Counted from the stretch's first letter, positions 1-10,855 are shown. The stretch is 64,000 nucleotides of DNA from Corella eumyota (GCA_963082875.1 OY720101.1:9362001-9426000), one strand, 5' to 3'. The notes: generated by a model from the letters alone, not told the origin. Program-made: numbers and translations.

Positions 1-299
1 AATTAAAACTTTTACATAATTACGTCTACTCTTTATGCAAAAAGTTACGGTTTAAAAACTCATCAAAGCTAACATTTAAAAGCGTTAATAGCGTTAAGAT
101 AATATTCGTTAAAATCCATTATATAGGTATTTACTATTTAGTGAAGTTTTTACACGTTAAGATTTAAATGTTACTAAAAATAATATTAACTTGCTTATTT
201 TAAGGTATTAATATTAACTAGTAACCGCTTTTATTTTGAAAAATAATAAAACTCTGTGAGGTGATTCACTCCTTTGTATCTAGAACAATGCTTTCAACG
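1..299. other. AT-rich sequence, nothing recognised
   Basis: No open frame, tRNA or repeat match to the rest of the window is seen before the first tRNA relic. Confidence 0.4.
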
Positions 300-372
300 A
301 GTTCTGTAGTGTAGTGGTTATCACGTCTGCTTTACACGCAAAAGGTCAGGGGCGCAAACCCCATCGGAACTA
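300..372 (+). pseudogene. tRNA-Val(TAC) relic
   Basis: It has the length and A box of the Val family below. The T loop reads CGC where TTC is required, the anticodon stem has a C28:A42 mismatch, and no T-run follows closely. These changes destroy the B box, so this is probably a dead copy at the left edge of the cluster. Confidence 0.7.
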
Positions 373-927
373 TATTACAGAACAATTTAATATTTTTAAC
401 TTAAATAAAATTGAGGATGATTAAAATTATTATTTCTATTTATAAAGGCAATTACATAAAACATTTTATTGTTATCTTTAAACAATATTTACAATCGTTT
501 TTGGTATTTACCATTTATCACTACAAGAAAAATATAAAGGCGGTGAATAGAAATTTAAAAGGGTTCAATATGACCACTTTTAAAATTTAGATATTAATGA
601 TAAATTTTAAAAAGAACGCAGTTTTAAAAAGATAAACATACAGTGTGGTATATACCTAAAGAATGGGTTTAATAAGTTTTAAACCTATAACCTTATTTGT
701 GTAGAGCAGACGTTAAAATAGGTCTGTAGAAGTACATTGGTTGATCAAACTGCAACGTTTTAATACTCTAAAATAAATATAGACTGCTGTTTATTCAAAA
801 ATGATTGGTAAAAATTGTCTTACGTCTAAAATTAATAAATTTTGCTGTAGTTTTTTATAAAATAAAGAATGCATATAACTACACGATAATTGCTGTTTAT
901 ATTTATGGCAATAAAATTAGTTCAGCG

Positions 928-962
928 AGATTTAAACTCATGGCCTTCTGTTTGTAAAAGTG
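928..962 (-). pseudogene. tRNA-Val 3'-half relic
   Basis: On the minus strand this resembles the anticodon loop to T arm of the Val genes (compare the stretch around AACCCATGACCTTCTG on the plus strand), with many substitutions. It abuts a LINE-like open frame end. Confidence 0.3.
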
Positions 963-1069
963 TTAAAATCTGGAATAAATTACCTGATAAAATTATTAAG
1001 CTAAACTGTTCAAACAAAACCTTCAATAAAAAAACTCAAAAACCATCTATTGTCCGAAATTATTCACCC
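959..1069 (+). mobile_element. Possible LINE ORF2 C-terminal relic
   Basis: The frame contains SVKIWNKLPDKI followed by a FNKKTQK segment and a stop. The pattern W-N-x-L-P-x-x-I, then F-K-K about 15 residues on, is typical of the tail after the reverse transcriptase of CR1/L2/Jockey-like LINEs. No upstream RT motifs are visible, so at most it is a 5'-truncated copy. A chance match is possible. Confidence 0.3.
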
Positions 1070-1072
1070 TAA

Positions 1073-1876
1073 CCTTAAATAATAATTCACACACAGATAA
1101 GCACCTATACTTATTTATGCATGCTAACCACCATTCCTCTTACTACATATTCACTGTTAGATTTGCTTGTGATATTTTTATTCTTTCAACAAAAAAAACA
1201 CATTATTTTATTCTTTATTGTATTTATTTTGTACTTAAAATATTCACTTTTAAACAAGGCAGTCCATGTATTTAAACAGGTCATGCCTATGCCACCGTAA
1301 TTTTCACTGTAAGTGTGCTGTGCAATAGTTTGTTGTTCCGAAAGGCAGTCCATGCTGATAACAGGTCATGCCAAACTTGTGAAACAGTTTTATTTCCTAA
1401 TTTATTTTTTACTAACCTTTTCACTAAATTTGTAATTGCATTATTCCTTGACTGCACCTCAGTACTCACAATAAATATATATATTTTTTTTTGTTTTTTT
1501 TTTTATGTATTTTTTATATATTTTTTTTCTGTTACACTGTGTGCTACAATTCCAGAACTCCTCTGCTTAATTACCCTTTAAAATTTTGCCAAACCCAGTG
1601 TCAAAACACCAAAGTAGCATCGTTTTCAATAAATTACCAGTAAATTACCTTATAAATACATTAACTAAGAACTTATTACTGCCGAGAATTTTTTTTGTTT
1701 TTTCAGACTGGGCTCTCAGACCATATACTTCAAAAGCAACACCAACCTTACCATATTCCTCCAACCACCCTGAACAAATAATTTGGACCATACAAAGCTA
1801 CTTATTCATTCAGCTACTCTAACACTTTGCGTCACAAACTTAACTTAATTATGCAATCTCTCTTTAAACTATCAAT
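1073..1876. other. AT-rich spacer with a short imperfect duplication
   Basis: No gene is supported. Two imperfect copies of a roughly 32-nt stretch (AAGGCAGTCCATG then ACAGGTCATGCC) occur at about 1257-1290 and 1341-1372. The open frames here are of low-complexity composition. Confidence 0.3.
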
Positions 1877-2638
1877 GTAATATATTTTAATTTATCAAGT
1901 TTCCTCTTTCTTTTCTATTATTAACTAGTTTTAAACATTTATATTCACTTACTCTATATACGTGAACCCCCACTACTTGGTGGGTTGTTTAATATTTTTG
2001 TGCGTTGTATGTGATATACGTTGTGAAAGGCCATTCTGGGACGTTCTTTCTTTAGGTAGGTTTATTTCGGTTAGTCCCTTTATCACATGCAATTTATCGT
2101 GACCAGTTCGTGCTTTCCTACTAGAGCCATACTGGGTTATATTAATTGTAATTATTATTTTCTTTAAGTTATTTTTTACACTGTAACTACCATCGACAGT
2201 GAGTGCTCTACTATTATAAAAATGTGTCGTAACTTTCTTTTTATTTTCGTACAATTTTATTTTGTTATTTCGTCACTCCTTTGGTATAGTTTTATTTTTT
2301 TTGGTGTATATTTTGTAAAATGTATTTTATATATCGCGTTTATTAATAATATAATTTATACTGGGTTTGGTGACCATGCCCTAAAATAATTAAAATCTTT
2401 ATGTAAACATTAATACTTTTGACATGTTTTAAATCATTAAATTGATTTTGTCATTTTTTCCCGTCGCATTGTTGTAAAATTAATTGTATATCGTATTTAA
2501 TATTTACTTTTATCAATGCGCGAAAAACCAAAATAAAATAAAAAAAAAAGCAGATGGAATTGTCTTTTAGTAATTTAGTCCATAATAATGGAATCGTTCC
2601 GAATTATTGACAATTTGTTAATAAGCTATAAAGTATCT
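1877..2638. repeat. 760-bp block, copy 1 of 4
   Basis: This block recurs almost unchanged at about 7,423-8,178, 9,829-10,584 and 18,405-19,159, always immediately 5' of a tRNA-Ile. Its minus strand carries an 83-93 codon open frame in each copy (here 1,973-2,254), and an A-rich run stands near the right end. I do not recognise it. The open frame may persist only because the copies are recent. Confidence 0.6.
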
Positions 2639-2712
2639 GGCCGGTTAGCTCAGCTGGTTAGAGCGTCGTGCTAATAACGCGAATGTCGCGGGTTCGATCC
2701 CCGTACTGGCCA
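2639..2712 (+). tRNA. tRNA-Ile(AAT)
   Basis: Full cloverleaf: acceptor GGCCGGT pairs with ACTGGCC, D stem GCTC/GAGC, anticodon loop CTAATAA on stem TCGTG/CGCGA, and T loop TTCGATC. A TTTT terminator follows within 10 nt. This is the only Ile copy without an acceptor mismatch, so it is the best candidate for the functional gene. Confidence 0.92.
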
Positions 2713-2837
2713 TTCTTTTGTTTAATATTCTTCCACACAAACAACGCATGGCTTAGTCGATAGAAGTTGATATAAGAATTTTTTTTTATCCAAAAAGAGA
2801 ATTAATTAAGAAGGCGAGACAATGTTTTTTTACGGGA

Positions 2838-2841
2838 GCCT

Positions 2842-2874
<33 letters not shown>

Positions 2875-2902
2875 GTCCCTGGTTCAATCCCTGGTCGGGG
2901 CA
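2838..2902 (+). pseudogene. tRNA-Phe(GAA) with anticodon-arm deletion
   Basis: It matches the Phe family but lacks about 8 nt (GATCTGAA) in the 3' half of the anticodon arm, giving 65 nt instead of 73. It also has a T-stem mismatch. It cannot fold as a tRNA. Confidence 0.8.
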
Positions 2903-3016
2903 AGTTTCGTTTTTACTTTTAACATCAATATTTAGGTGGTTTACACAACTTTATTGTCCTTGGCATTAGAAAGAAAAGGAAATACAAAAACGCTAGATTT
3001 AGTTAAAAAACATCAG

Positions 3017-3056
3017 CTTCGATAACACAAGGAAGAGAGTCAGACTAAAGATCTGA
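3017..3056 (+). pseudogene. tRNA-Phe 5'-half relic
   Basis: This aligns with the Phe acceptor, D arm and anticodon arm (CTTCGATAACAC..., then GACTAAAGATCTGAA) but has no T arm, and the loop reads AAA in place of GAA. The same relic accompanies other Phe copies at about 7077-7116(-), 8564-8603(+), 9484-9521(-), 10970-11009(+), 18059-18097(-), 19545-19583(+) and 26425-26463(-). Confidence 0.5.
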
Positions 3057-3472
3057 AAAAGATCTGTTAATTTATTTAAATATATAAAAGATTAATTATT
3101 CATAAATTGTTTAATAAATTTAAATTTTTATAAAATAATATATAAAACGAATTACTTTTATATATTTTAATTTATTACAATATCAGTTTTATATAACTTT
3201 AAAAAGATTATTACATTAGGACCGTAATTAACCTTAAAAGCCGACCTAACAAAGCAAATACTTGGTGTAGTGCCGTATTATTTCTAAATTTTAAGATCCA
3301 AAACATGGTAACATGGATGGTCTATGTCACATTAGAAAGGTCGGGGATCGAATTCGTGGATCATGGATCGGTATTGTGGTGGGGGTCTAAAAAAATGAGA
3401 AAAAAAAAACAAAAAGAAATAAAAAAAACCTCAATTTTATTTACGTCAAAAATTTTTAATTTTTCTAAAATG

Positions 3473-3545
3473 TAGTTCCGATGGGGTTTGAACCCATGAC
3501 CTTCTGCGAGTAAAGCAGACGTGATAACCACTACACTACGGAACT
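3473..3545 (-). tRNA. tRNA-Val(TAC), U37 variant
   Basis: Acceptor AGTTCCG/CGGAACT, D arm and T arm are intact. The anticodon loop reads TTTACTC, so position 37 is T where the sister copies have A. TTTT follows the 3' end. The gene may be impaired, since a purine at 37 is nearly universal. Confidence 0.75.
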
Positions 3546-4054
3546 CGATGTTCGTTAAATTCGTAGAAGCAAACCGGTTAATAATATCACAACGTCTTCA
3601 TCTCTATGCGTATAATTACGATTTGTCTGTATGTCTTTTGTATAATAAGTCGTATCAATATTTTATAGTTATTATCGCAAAAAATTTACATTTAACCGTC
3701 CACAAATTTGCATCGGTTGCATTTCAATCAAGTTAAGCCGACAGATCACGTAATAAAGATAACGTTCTAAGCTACAAAAACTTTTAAAAAACCACTCAAC
3801 ATGGCAACATGTGTAAACACGTAACTAGAAATAGATAACAACTTTAACGTAAACAACAAGATAGTTGATTTTTTACGGTATTTAATGACAGTATCTCAGT
3901 AGTGTCTACAATCATTTGTGTGAGAAACCTAAATAACTGGAAAATGATAAAGATTAACGTTATAAACACATTCAGTACACTTAACAAGGTATTTCAATTT
4001 TTTACTGTACAAAATAAAAATACATAAAAATATTAGATATTTTTTAATAAAAGA

Positions 4055-4127
4055 TGGAGGATCCGGGAATCGATCCCGGTACCTCGCGTATGCTAAGCGC
4101 GCGCTCTACCATGTAAGCTAGACCCTC
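4055..4127 (-). pseudogene. tRNA-Ala(AGC), decayed
   Basis: The anticodon loop is TTAGCAT. Acceptor GAGGGTC against ATCCTCC has mismatches at 2:71, 6:67 and 7:66. C31:A39 is mismatched and one D-stem pair is changed. Copies with the same set of changes lie at 12007, 14027 and 20582. Confidence 0.7.
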
Positions 4128-4482
4128 ACGACACACCCTTGCTGTAATGATAACGCCAATCTATATTAACTTTTCAGGTACTAGTTTCCTCACAAAAATA
4201 TTGTTGAAACTACTAAGGTATTGTAACCAAATACAGTAACGAATCCACCATTATAATGTTTAGTTTAAAATTGTTATCTATTTCTTGTTGTGTTTACACC
4301 TTATTCACGTGCTTACACCTTTGCCGAGTCAAGTTACTTTATAGAAGTCCTTGTAGCTTAGGCCCATCTATCTCTTACACTTGTGCTGTATCAAGTGATT
4401 TGCCAGTTTAACGAGCAAAATTTAATCATTTTAATCATCTTCAATTTTATTTAAGTCAAAAAATTTTAATTTTTCTAAAATG

Positions 4483-4555
4483 TAGTTCCGATGGGGTTTG
4501 AACCCATGACCTTCTGCGTGTAAAGCAGACGTGATAACCACTACACTACGGAACT
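4483..4555 (-). tRNA. tRNA-Val(TAC)
   Basis: Full cloverleaf: AGTTCCG/CGGAACT acceptor, TCTGC/GCAGA anticodon stem with loop TTTACAC, ATGGG/CCCAT T stem with TTCAAAC loop. TTTT follows 3'. This is one of the two intact TAC copies. Confidence 0.9.
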
Positions 4556-4994
4556 CGATGTTTGTTAAATTCGTAGAAGCAAACTGCTTAATAATAGCAC
4601 AACGTCTTCATCTCTATGCGTATAATTACGATTTGTCTGTACGTCTTTTGTATAATAAGTCGTATCAATATTTTATAGTTATTATCGCAAAAAATTTACA
4701 TTTAACCGTCCACAAATTTGCATCAGTTGCATTTCAATCAAGTTAAGCCGACAGATCACGTAATAAAAATAACGTTCTATGCTACAAAAACGTTTCTATG
4801 CTACAAAAAGCACGTAAATAAGGTGTAAACACAACCAGAAATAGATAACAATTTTAAACTAAACATTATAACGGTGGATTCGTTACTGTATTTGGTTACA
4901 ATACCTTAGTAGTTTCAACAATATTTTTGTGAGGAAACTAGTACCTGAAAAGTTAATATAGACAGGCGTTATTATTACCGCAAGGGTGTGTCGT

Positions 4995-5067
4995 GGGGGT
5001 CTAGCTCGCATGGTAGAGCGCGCGCTTAGCATACGCGAGGTACCGGGATCGATGCCCGAATCCTCCA
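4995..5067 (+). pseudogene. tRNA-Ala(AGC), degenerate
   Basis: Anticodon AGC and the G3:U70 alanine identity pair are present. Pairs 6:67, 7:66, 31:39 and 49:65 are mismatched. A T-run follows. It lies in the spacer of the long inverted repeat. Confidence 0.6.
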
Positions 5068-5576
5068 TGTTTTATTAAAAAATATCTAATATTTTTATGT
5101 ATTTTTATTTTGTACAGTAAAAAATTGAAATACCTTGTTAAGTGTACTGAATGTGTTTATAACGTTAATCTTTATCATTTTCCAGTTAGTTAGGTTTCTC
5201 ACACAAATGATTGTAGACACTACTGAGATACTGTCATTAAATACCGTAAAAAATCAGCTATCTTGTTGTTTACGTTAAAGTTGTTATCAATTTCTAGTCA
5301 CGTGTTTACACCTGTTGCCATGTTGAGTGGTTTTTTAAAAGTTTTTGTAGCATAGAACGTTATCTTTATTACGTGATCTGTCGGCTTAACTTGATTGAAA
5401 TGCAACCGATGCAAATTTGTGAACGGTTAAATGTAAATTTTTTGCGATAATAACTATAAAATATTGATACGACTTATTATACAAAAGACATACAGACAAA
5501 TCGTAATTATACGCATAGAGATGAAGACGTTGTGGTATTATTAAGCAGTTTGCTTCTACGAATTTAACGAACATCG

Positions 5577-5649
5577 AGTTCCGTAGTGTAGTGGTTATCA
5601 CGTCTGCTTCACACGCAGAAGGTCATGGGTTCAAACCCCATCGGAACTA
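5577..5649 (+). tRNA. tRNA-Val(CAC)
   Basis: All stems pair: AGTTCCG/CGGAACT, TCTGC/GCAGA around TTCACAC, and ATGGG/CCCAT around TTCAAAC. TTTT lies 3 nt after the discriminator A. It starts with A1:U72, unusual for eukaryotic Val tRNAs, which generally start G1:C72. Confidence 0.92.
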
Positions 5650-6004
5650 CATTTTAGAAAAATTAAAATTTTTTGACTTAAATAAAATTGAAGATGATTA
5701 AAATGGTTAAATTTTGCTCGTTAAACTGGCAAATCACTTGATACAGCACAAGTGTAAGAGATAGATGGACCTAGGCTACAAGGACTTCTATAAAGTAACT
5801 CGACTCGGCAAAGGTGTAAGCACGTGAATAAGGTGTAAACACAACCAGAAATAGATAACAATTTTAAACTAAACATTATAACGGTGGATTCGTTACTGTA
5901 TTTGGTTACAATACCTTAGTAATTTCAACAATATTTTTGTGAGGAAACTAGTACCTGAAAAGTTAATATAGATTGGCGTTATCATTACAGCAAGGGTGTG
6001 TCGT

Positions 6005-6077
6005 GGGAGTCTAGCTCACATGGTAGAGCGCGCGCTTAGCATACGCGAGGTACCGGGATCGATTCCCGGATCCTCCA
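6005..6077 (+). pseudogene. tRNA-Ala(AGC), degenerate
   Basis: Acceptor GGGAGTC against ATCCTCC mismatches at 4:69, 6:67 and 7:66, and 31:39 is C:A. The T arm is intact (CCGGG/CCCGG) and TTTT follows. The same variant occurs at 16987 and 25355. Confidence 0.6.
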
Positions 6078-6586
6078 TCTTTTATTAAAAAATATCTAAT
6101 ATTTTTATGTATTTTTATTTTGTACAGTAAAAAATTGAAATACCTTGTTAAGTGTACTGAATGTGTTTATAACGTTAATCTTTATCATTTTCCAGTTAAT
6201 TAGGTTTCTCACACAAATGATTGTAGACACTACTAAGATACTGTCATTAAATACCATAACAAATCAGCTATCTTGTTGTTTACGTTAAAGTTGTTATCTA
6301 TTTCTAGTCACGTGTTTACACCTGTTGCCATGTTGAGTGTTTTTTTAAAAGATTTTGTAGCATAGAACGTTATCTTTATTACGTGATCTGTCGGCTTAAC
6401 TTGATTGAAATGCAACTGATGCAAATTTGTGGACGGTTAAATGTAAATTTTTCGCGATAATAACTATAAAATATTGATACGCTTTATTATACAAATAACA
6501 TGCAGACAAATCGTAATTATACGCATAGAGATGAAGACGTTGTGATATTATTAACCAGTTTGCTTCTACGAATTTAATGAACATCG

Positions 6587-6659
6587 AGTTCCGTAGTGTA
6601 GTGGTTATCACGTCTGCTTCACACGCAGAAGGTCATGGGTTCAAACCCCATCGGAACTA
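6587..6659 (+). tRNA. tRNA-Val(CAC)
   Basis: Identical in the tRNA body to the copy at 5577, with all stems paired and TTTT 3'. The flank differs at a few sites. Confidence 0.92.
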
Positions 6660-7230
6660 TATTTTAGAAAAATTAAAAATTTTTGACGTAAATAAAATTG
6701 AGGTTTTTTTATTTCTTTTTGTTTTTTTTTTCTCATTTTTTTAGACCCCCACGACAATACCGATCCATGATCCACGAATTCGATCCCCGACCTTTCTAAT
6801 GTGACATAGACCATCCATGTTACCATGTTTTGGATCTTAAAATTTAGAAATAATACGGCACTACACCAAGTATTTGCTTTGTTAGGTCGGCTTTTAAGGT
6901 TAATTACGTTCCTAATGTAATATTCTTTTTAAAGTTATATAAAACTGATATATTCTAATAAGTTAAAATATATAAAAGTTATTCGTTTTATATATTATTT
7001 TATAAAAATTTAAATTTAATAAACAATTTATGAATAATTAATCTTTCATGTATTTAAATAAATTAACAGATCTTTTTCAGATCTTTAGTCTGACTCTCTT
7101 CCTCATGTTATCGAAGCTGATGTTTTTTAACAAAATCTAGCGTTTTAGTATTTCTTTTTCTTTCTATTGCCAAGGACAATAAAGTTGTGTAAATCGCTTA
7201 AATATTGATGTTAAAAGTAAAAACAAAACA

Positions 7231-7247
7231 TGCCCCGACCCGGGATT

Positions 7248-7299
<52 letters not shown>

Positions 7300-7303
7300 A
7301 GGC
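7231..7303 (-). tRNA. tRNA-Phe(GAA)
   Basis: Full cloverleaf: GCCTCGA/TCGGGGC acceptor, GCTC/GAGC D stem, TCAGA/TCTGA anticodon stem with loop CTGAAGA, and CCTGG/CCGGG T stem. A TTTT terminator follows. Confidence 0.92.
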
Positions 7304-7422
7304 TCCCGTAAAAAAACTTTGTCTCGCCTTCTTAATTAATTCTCTTTTTGGATAAAAAAAATTCTTATATCAACTTCTATCGACTAAGCCAATAATGCAA
7401 TTACAAATTTAGTGAAAAGGTT

Positions 7423-8178
7423 AGTATATATTTTAATTTATCAAGTTTCCTCTTTCTTTTCTATTATTAACTAGTTTTAAACATTTATATTCATTTACTC
7501 TATATACGTGAACCCCCACTAGTTGGTGGGTTGTTTAATATTTTTGTGCGTTGTATGTGATATACGTTGTGAAAGGCCATTCTGGGACGTTCTTTTTTTA
7601 GGTAGGTTTATTTCGGTTAGTCCCTTTATCACATGCAATTTATCGTGACCAGTTCGTGCTTTCCTACTAGAGCCATACTGGGTTATATTAATTGTAATTA
7701 TTATTTTCTTTAAGTTATTTTTTACACTGTAACTACCATCGACAGTGAGTGCTCTACTATTATAAATCAAATGTGTCGTAACTTTCTTTTTTTTTCGTAC
7801 AATTTTATTTTGTTATTTCGTCACTCCTTTGGTATAGTTTTATTTTTTTTTGTGTATATTTTGTAAAATGTATTTTATATATCGCATTTATTAATATTAT
7901 AATTTATACTGGGTTTGGTGACCATGCCATAAAATAATTAAAATCTTTATGTAAACATTAATACTTTTGACATGTTTTAAATCATTAAATTGATTTTGTC
8001 ATTTTTTCCCGTCGCATTGTTGTAAAATTAATTGTATATCGTATTTAATATTTACTTTTATCAATGCGCGAAAAACCAAAATAAAATAAAAAAAAAAGCA
8101 GATGGAATTGTCTTTTAGTCCATAATAATGGAATCATTCCGAATTATTGACAATTTGTTAATAAGCTATAAAGTATCT
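7423..8178. repeat. 760-bp block, copy 2 of 4
   Basis: Near-identical to 1877-2638, with its minus-strand frame at 7519-7770. It is the spacer between oppositely oriented Phe flanks. Confidence 0.6.
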
Positions 8179-8252
8179 GGCCGTTTAGCTCAGCTGGTTA
8201 GAGCGTCGTGCTAATAACGCGAATGTCGCGGGTTCGATCCCCGTACTGGCCA
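8179..8252 (+). tRNA. tRNA-Ile(AAT), one acceptor mismatch
   Basis: As the copy at 2639 but G6 is T (GGCCGTT), giving a 6:67 mismatch. Anticodon arm, D arm and T arm are intact and TTTT follows. Function is possible but weaker. Confidence 0.8.
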
Positions 8253-8377
8253 TTCTTTTGTTTAATATCCTTCCACACAAACAACGCATGGCTTAGTCGA
8301 TAGAAGTTGATATAAGAATTTTTTTTTATCCAAAAAGAGAATTAATTAAGAAGGCGAGACAATGTTTTTTTACGGGA

Positions 8378-8381
8378 GCCT

Positions 8382-8433
<52 letters not shown>

Positions 8434-8449
8434 AATCCCGGGTGGGGCA
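8378..8449 (+). pseudogene. tRNA-Phe(GAA), acceptor 1-nt deletion
   Basis: The D, anticodon and T arms are intact. The 3' acceptor strand reads TGGGGC, one C shorter than in the intact copies, so the acceptor stem cannot pair fully. The same lesion occurs at 10784 and 19359. Confidence 0.7.
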
Positions 8450-8993
8450 TGTTTCGTTTTTAATTTTAACATCAATATTTAGGTGGTTTACACAACTTTA
8501 TTGTCCTTGGCATTAGAAAGAAAAGGAAATACAAAAACGCTAGATTTAGTTAAAAAACATCAGCTTCGATAACACAAAGGAGAGAGTCAGACTAAAGATC
8601 TGAAAAAGATCTGTTAATTTATTTAAATATATAAAAGATTAATTATCCATAAATTGTTTAATAAATTTAAATTTTTATAAAATAATATATAAAACGAATT
8701 ACTTTTATTTCTAGTCACGTGTTTACACCTGTTGCCATGTTGAGTGTTTTTTTAAAAGATTTTGTAGCATAGAACGTTATCTTTATTACGTGATCTGTCG
8801 GCTTAACTTGATTGAAATGCAACTGATGCAAATTTGTGGACGGTTAAATGTAAATTTTTCGCGATAATAACTATAAAATATTGATACGCTTTATTATACA
8901 AATAACATGCAGACAAATCGTAATTATACGCATAGAGATGAAGACGTTGTGATATTATTAACCAGTTTGCTTCTACGAATTTAATGAACATCG

Positions 8994-9066
8994 AGTTCCG
9001 TAGTGTAGTGGTTATCACGTCTGCTTCACACGCAGAAGGTCATGGGTTCAAACCCCATCGGAACTA
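8994..9066 (+). tRNA. tRNA-Val(CAC)
   Basis: Intact cloverleaf with TTTT 3'. It is the tandem-duplication partner of the copy at 6587. Confidence 0.92.
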
Positions 9067-9636
9067 TATTTTAGAAAAATTAAAAATTTTTGACGTAAAT
9101 AAAATTGAGGTTTTTTTATTTCTTTTTGTTTTTTTTTCTCATTTTTTTAGACCCCCACGACAATACCGATCCATGATCCACGAATTCGATCCCCGACCTT
9201 TCTAATGTGACATAGACCATCCATGTTACCATGTTTTGGATCTTAAAATTTAGAAATAATACGGCACTACACCAAGTATTTGCTTTGTTAGGTCGGCTTT
9301 TAAGGTTAATTACGTTCCTAATGTAATATTCTTTTTAAAGTTATATAAAACTGATATATTCTAATAAGTTAAAATATATAAAAGTTATTCGTTTTATATA
9401 TTATTTTATAAAAATTTAAATTTAATAAACAATTTATGAATAATTAATCTTTCATGTATTTAAATAAATTAACAGATCTTTTTCAGATCTTTAGTCTGAC
9501 TCTCTTCCTCATGTTATCGAAGCTGATGTTTTTTAACAAAATCTAGCGTTTTAGTATTTCTTTTTCTTTCTATTGCCAAGGACAATAAAGTTGTGTAAAT
9601 CGCTTAAATATTGATGTTAAAAGTAAAAACAAAACA

Positions 9637-9653
9637 TGCCCCGACCCGGGATT

Positions 9654-9705
<52 letters not shown>

Positions 9706-9709
9706 AGGC
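9637..9709 (-). tRNA. tRNA-Phe(GAA)
   Basis: Intact cloverleaf, the same as the copy at 7231, with a T-run 3'. Confidence 0.92.
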
Positions 9710-9828
9710 TCCCGTAAAAAAACTTTGTCTCGCCTTCTTAATTAATTCTCTTTTTGGATAAAAAAAATTCTTATATCAACTTCTATCGACTAAGCCAATA
9801 ATGCAATTACAAATTTAGTGAAAAGGTT

Positions 9829-10584
9829 AGTATATATTTTAATTTATCAAGTTTCCTCTTTCTTTTCTATTATTAACTAGTTTTAAACATTTATATTCAT
9901 TTACTCTATATACGTGAACCCCCACTAGTTGGTGGGTTGTTTAATATTTTTGTGCGTTGTATGTGATATACGTTGTGAAAGGCCATTCTGGGACGTTCTT
10001 TTTTTAGGTAGGTTTATTTCGGTTAGTCCCTTTATCACATGCAATTTATCGTGACCAGTTCGTGCTTTCCTACTAGAGCCATACTGGGTTATATTAATTG
10101 TAATTATTATTTTCTTTAAGTTATTTTTTACACTGTAACTACCATCGACAGTGAGTGCTCTACTATTATAAATCAAATGTGTCGTAACTTTCTTTTTTTT
10201 TCGTACAATTTTATTTTGTTATTTCGTCACTCCTTTGGTATAGTTTTATTTTTTTTTGTGTATATTTTGTAAAATGTATTTTATATATCGCATTTATTAA
10301 TATTATAATTTATACTGGGTTTGGTGACCATGCCATAAAATAATTAAAATCTTTATGTAAACATTAATACTTTTGACATGTTTTAAATCATTAAATTGAT
10401 TTTGTCATTTTTTCCCGTCGCATTGTTGTAAAATTAATTGTATATCGTATTTAATATTTACTTTTATCAATGCGCGAAAAACCAAAATAAAATAAAAAAA
10501 AAAGCAGATGGAATTGTCTTTTAGTCCATAATAATGGAATCATTCCGAATTATTGACAATTTGTTAATAAGCTATAAAGTATCT
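9829..10584. repeat. 760-bp block, copy 3 of 4
   Basis: Same block as 7423-8178, with its minus-strand frame at 9925-10176 giving the same 83-residue reading. Confidence 0.6.
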
Positions 10585-10658
10585 GGCCGTTTAGCTCAGC
10601 TGGTTAGAGCGTCGTGCTAATAACGCGAATGTCGCGGGTTCGATCCCCGTACTGGCCA
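10585..10658 (+). tRNA. tRNA-Ile(AAT), one acceptor mismatch
   Basis: Same as the copy at 8179, including the 6:67 mismatch. Confidence 0.8.
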
Positions 10659-10783
10659 TTCTTTTGTTTAATATCCTTCCACACAAACAACGCATGGCTT
10701 AGTCGATAGAAGTTGATATAAGAATTTTTTTTTATCCAAAAAGAGAATTAATTAAGAAGGCGAGACAATGTTTTTTTACGGGA

Positions 10784-10787
10784 GCCT

Positions 10788-10839
<52 letters not shown>

Positions 10840-10855
10840 AATCCCGGGTGGGGCA
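10784..10855 (+). pseudogene. tRNA-Phe(GAA), acceptor 1-nt deletion
   Basis: Same deletion as at 8378; it is 72 nt long. Confidence 0.7.

Larger units (their letters stand above)
2749..7390. repeat. Long inverted repeat, about 2-kb arms
   Basis: The arms at about 2749-4790 and 5340-7390 are reverse complements around position 5066. Paired landmarks are Phe 2838 and 7231, Val 3473 and 6587, Ala 4055 and 6005, and Val 4483 and 5577; each pair averages to the same centre. The spacer of about 550 bp holds one more Ala copy (4995). Such a structure could form a cruciform or hairpin. Confidence 0.8.
6300..8706. repeat. 2,407-bp tandem duplication, copy 1
   Basis: This copy and 8707-11113 are almost base-for-base alike, holding Val(+), Phe(-), the 760-bp block, Ile(+) and Phe(+) in the same order at an offset of 2406-2407. 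The junction at 8707 joins an AT-rich tail directly to TTTCTAGTCACGTG, which marks the breakpoint. Confidence 0.85.

Noticed and set aside
1287-1469. 60-codon minus-strand frame starting MSTEVQSRNN
   Set aside because: No recognisable domain and it overlaps a short local duplication; I treat it as chance.
3521-3736. Conserved 71-residue open frame repeated about 20 times (starting MITTTLRNSMF)
   Set aside because: Its first codons are the antisense of tRNA-Val and the rest is conserved flank of the duplicated unit. Identity comes from recent duplication, not from coding constraint.
8984-9205. 73-residue frame starting MNIEFRSVVVITSASH, found in several copies
   Set aside because: It overlaps the sense strand of tRNA-Val and its T-run terminator, so it is a shadow of the repeat unit.
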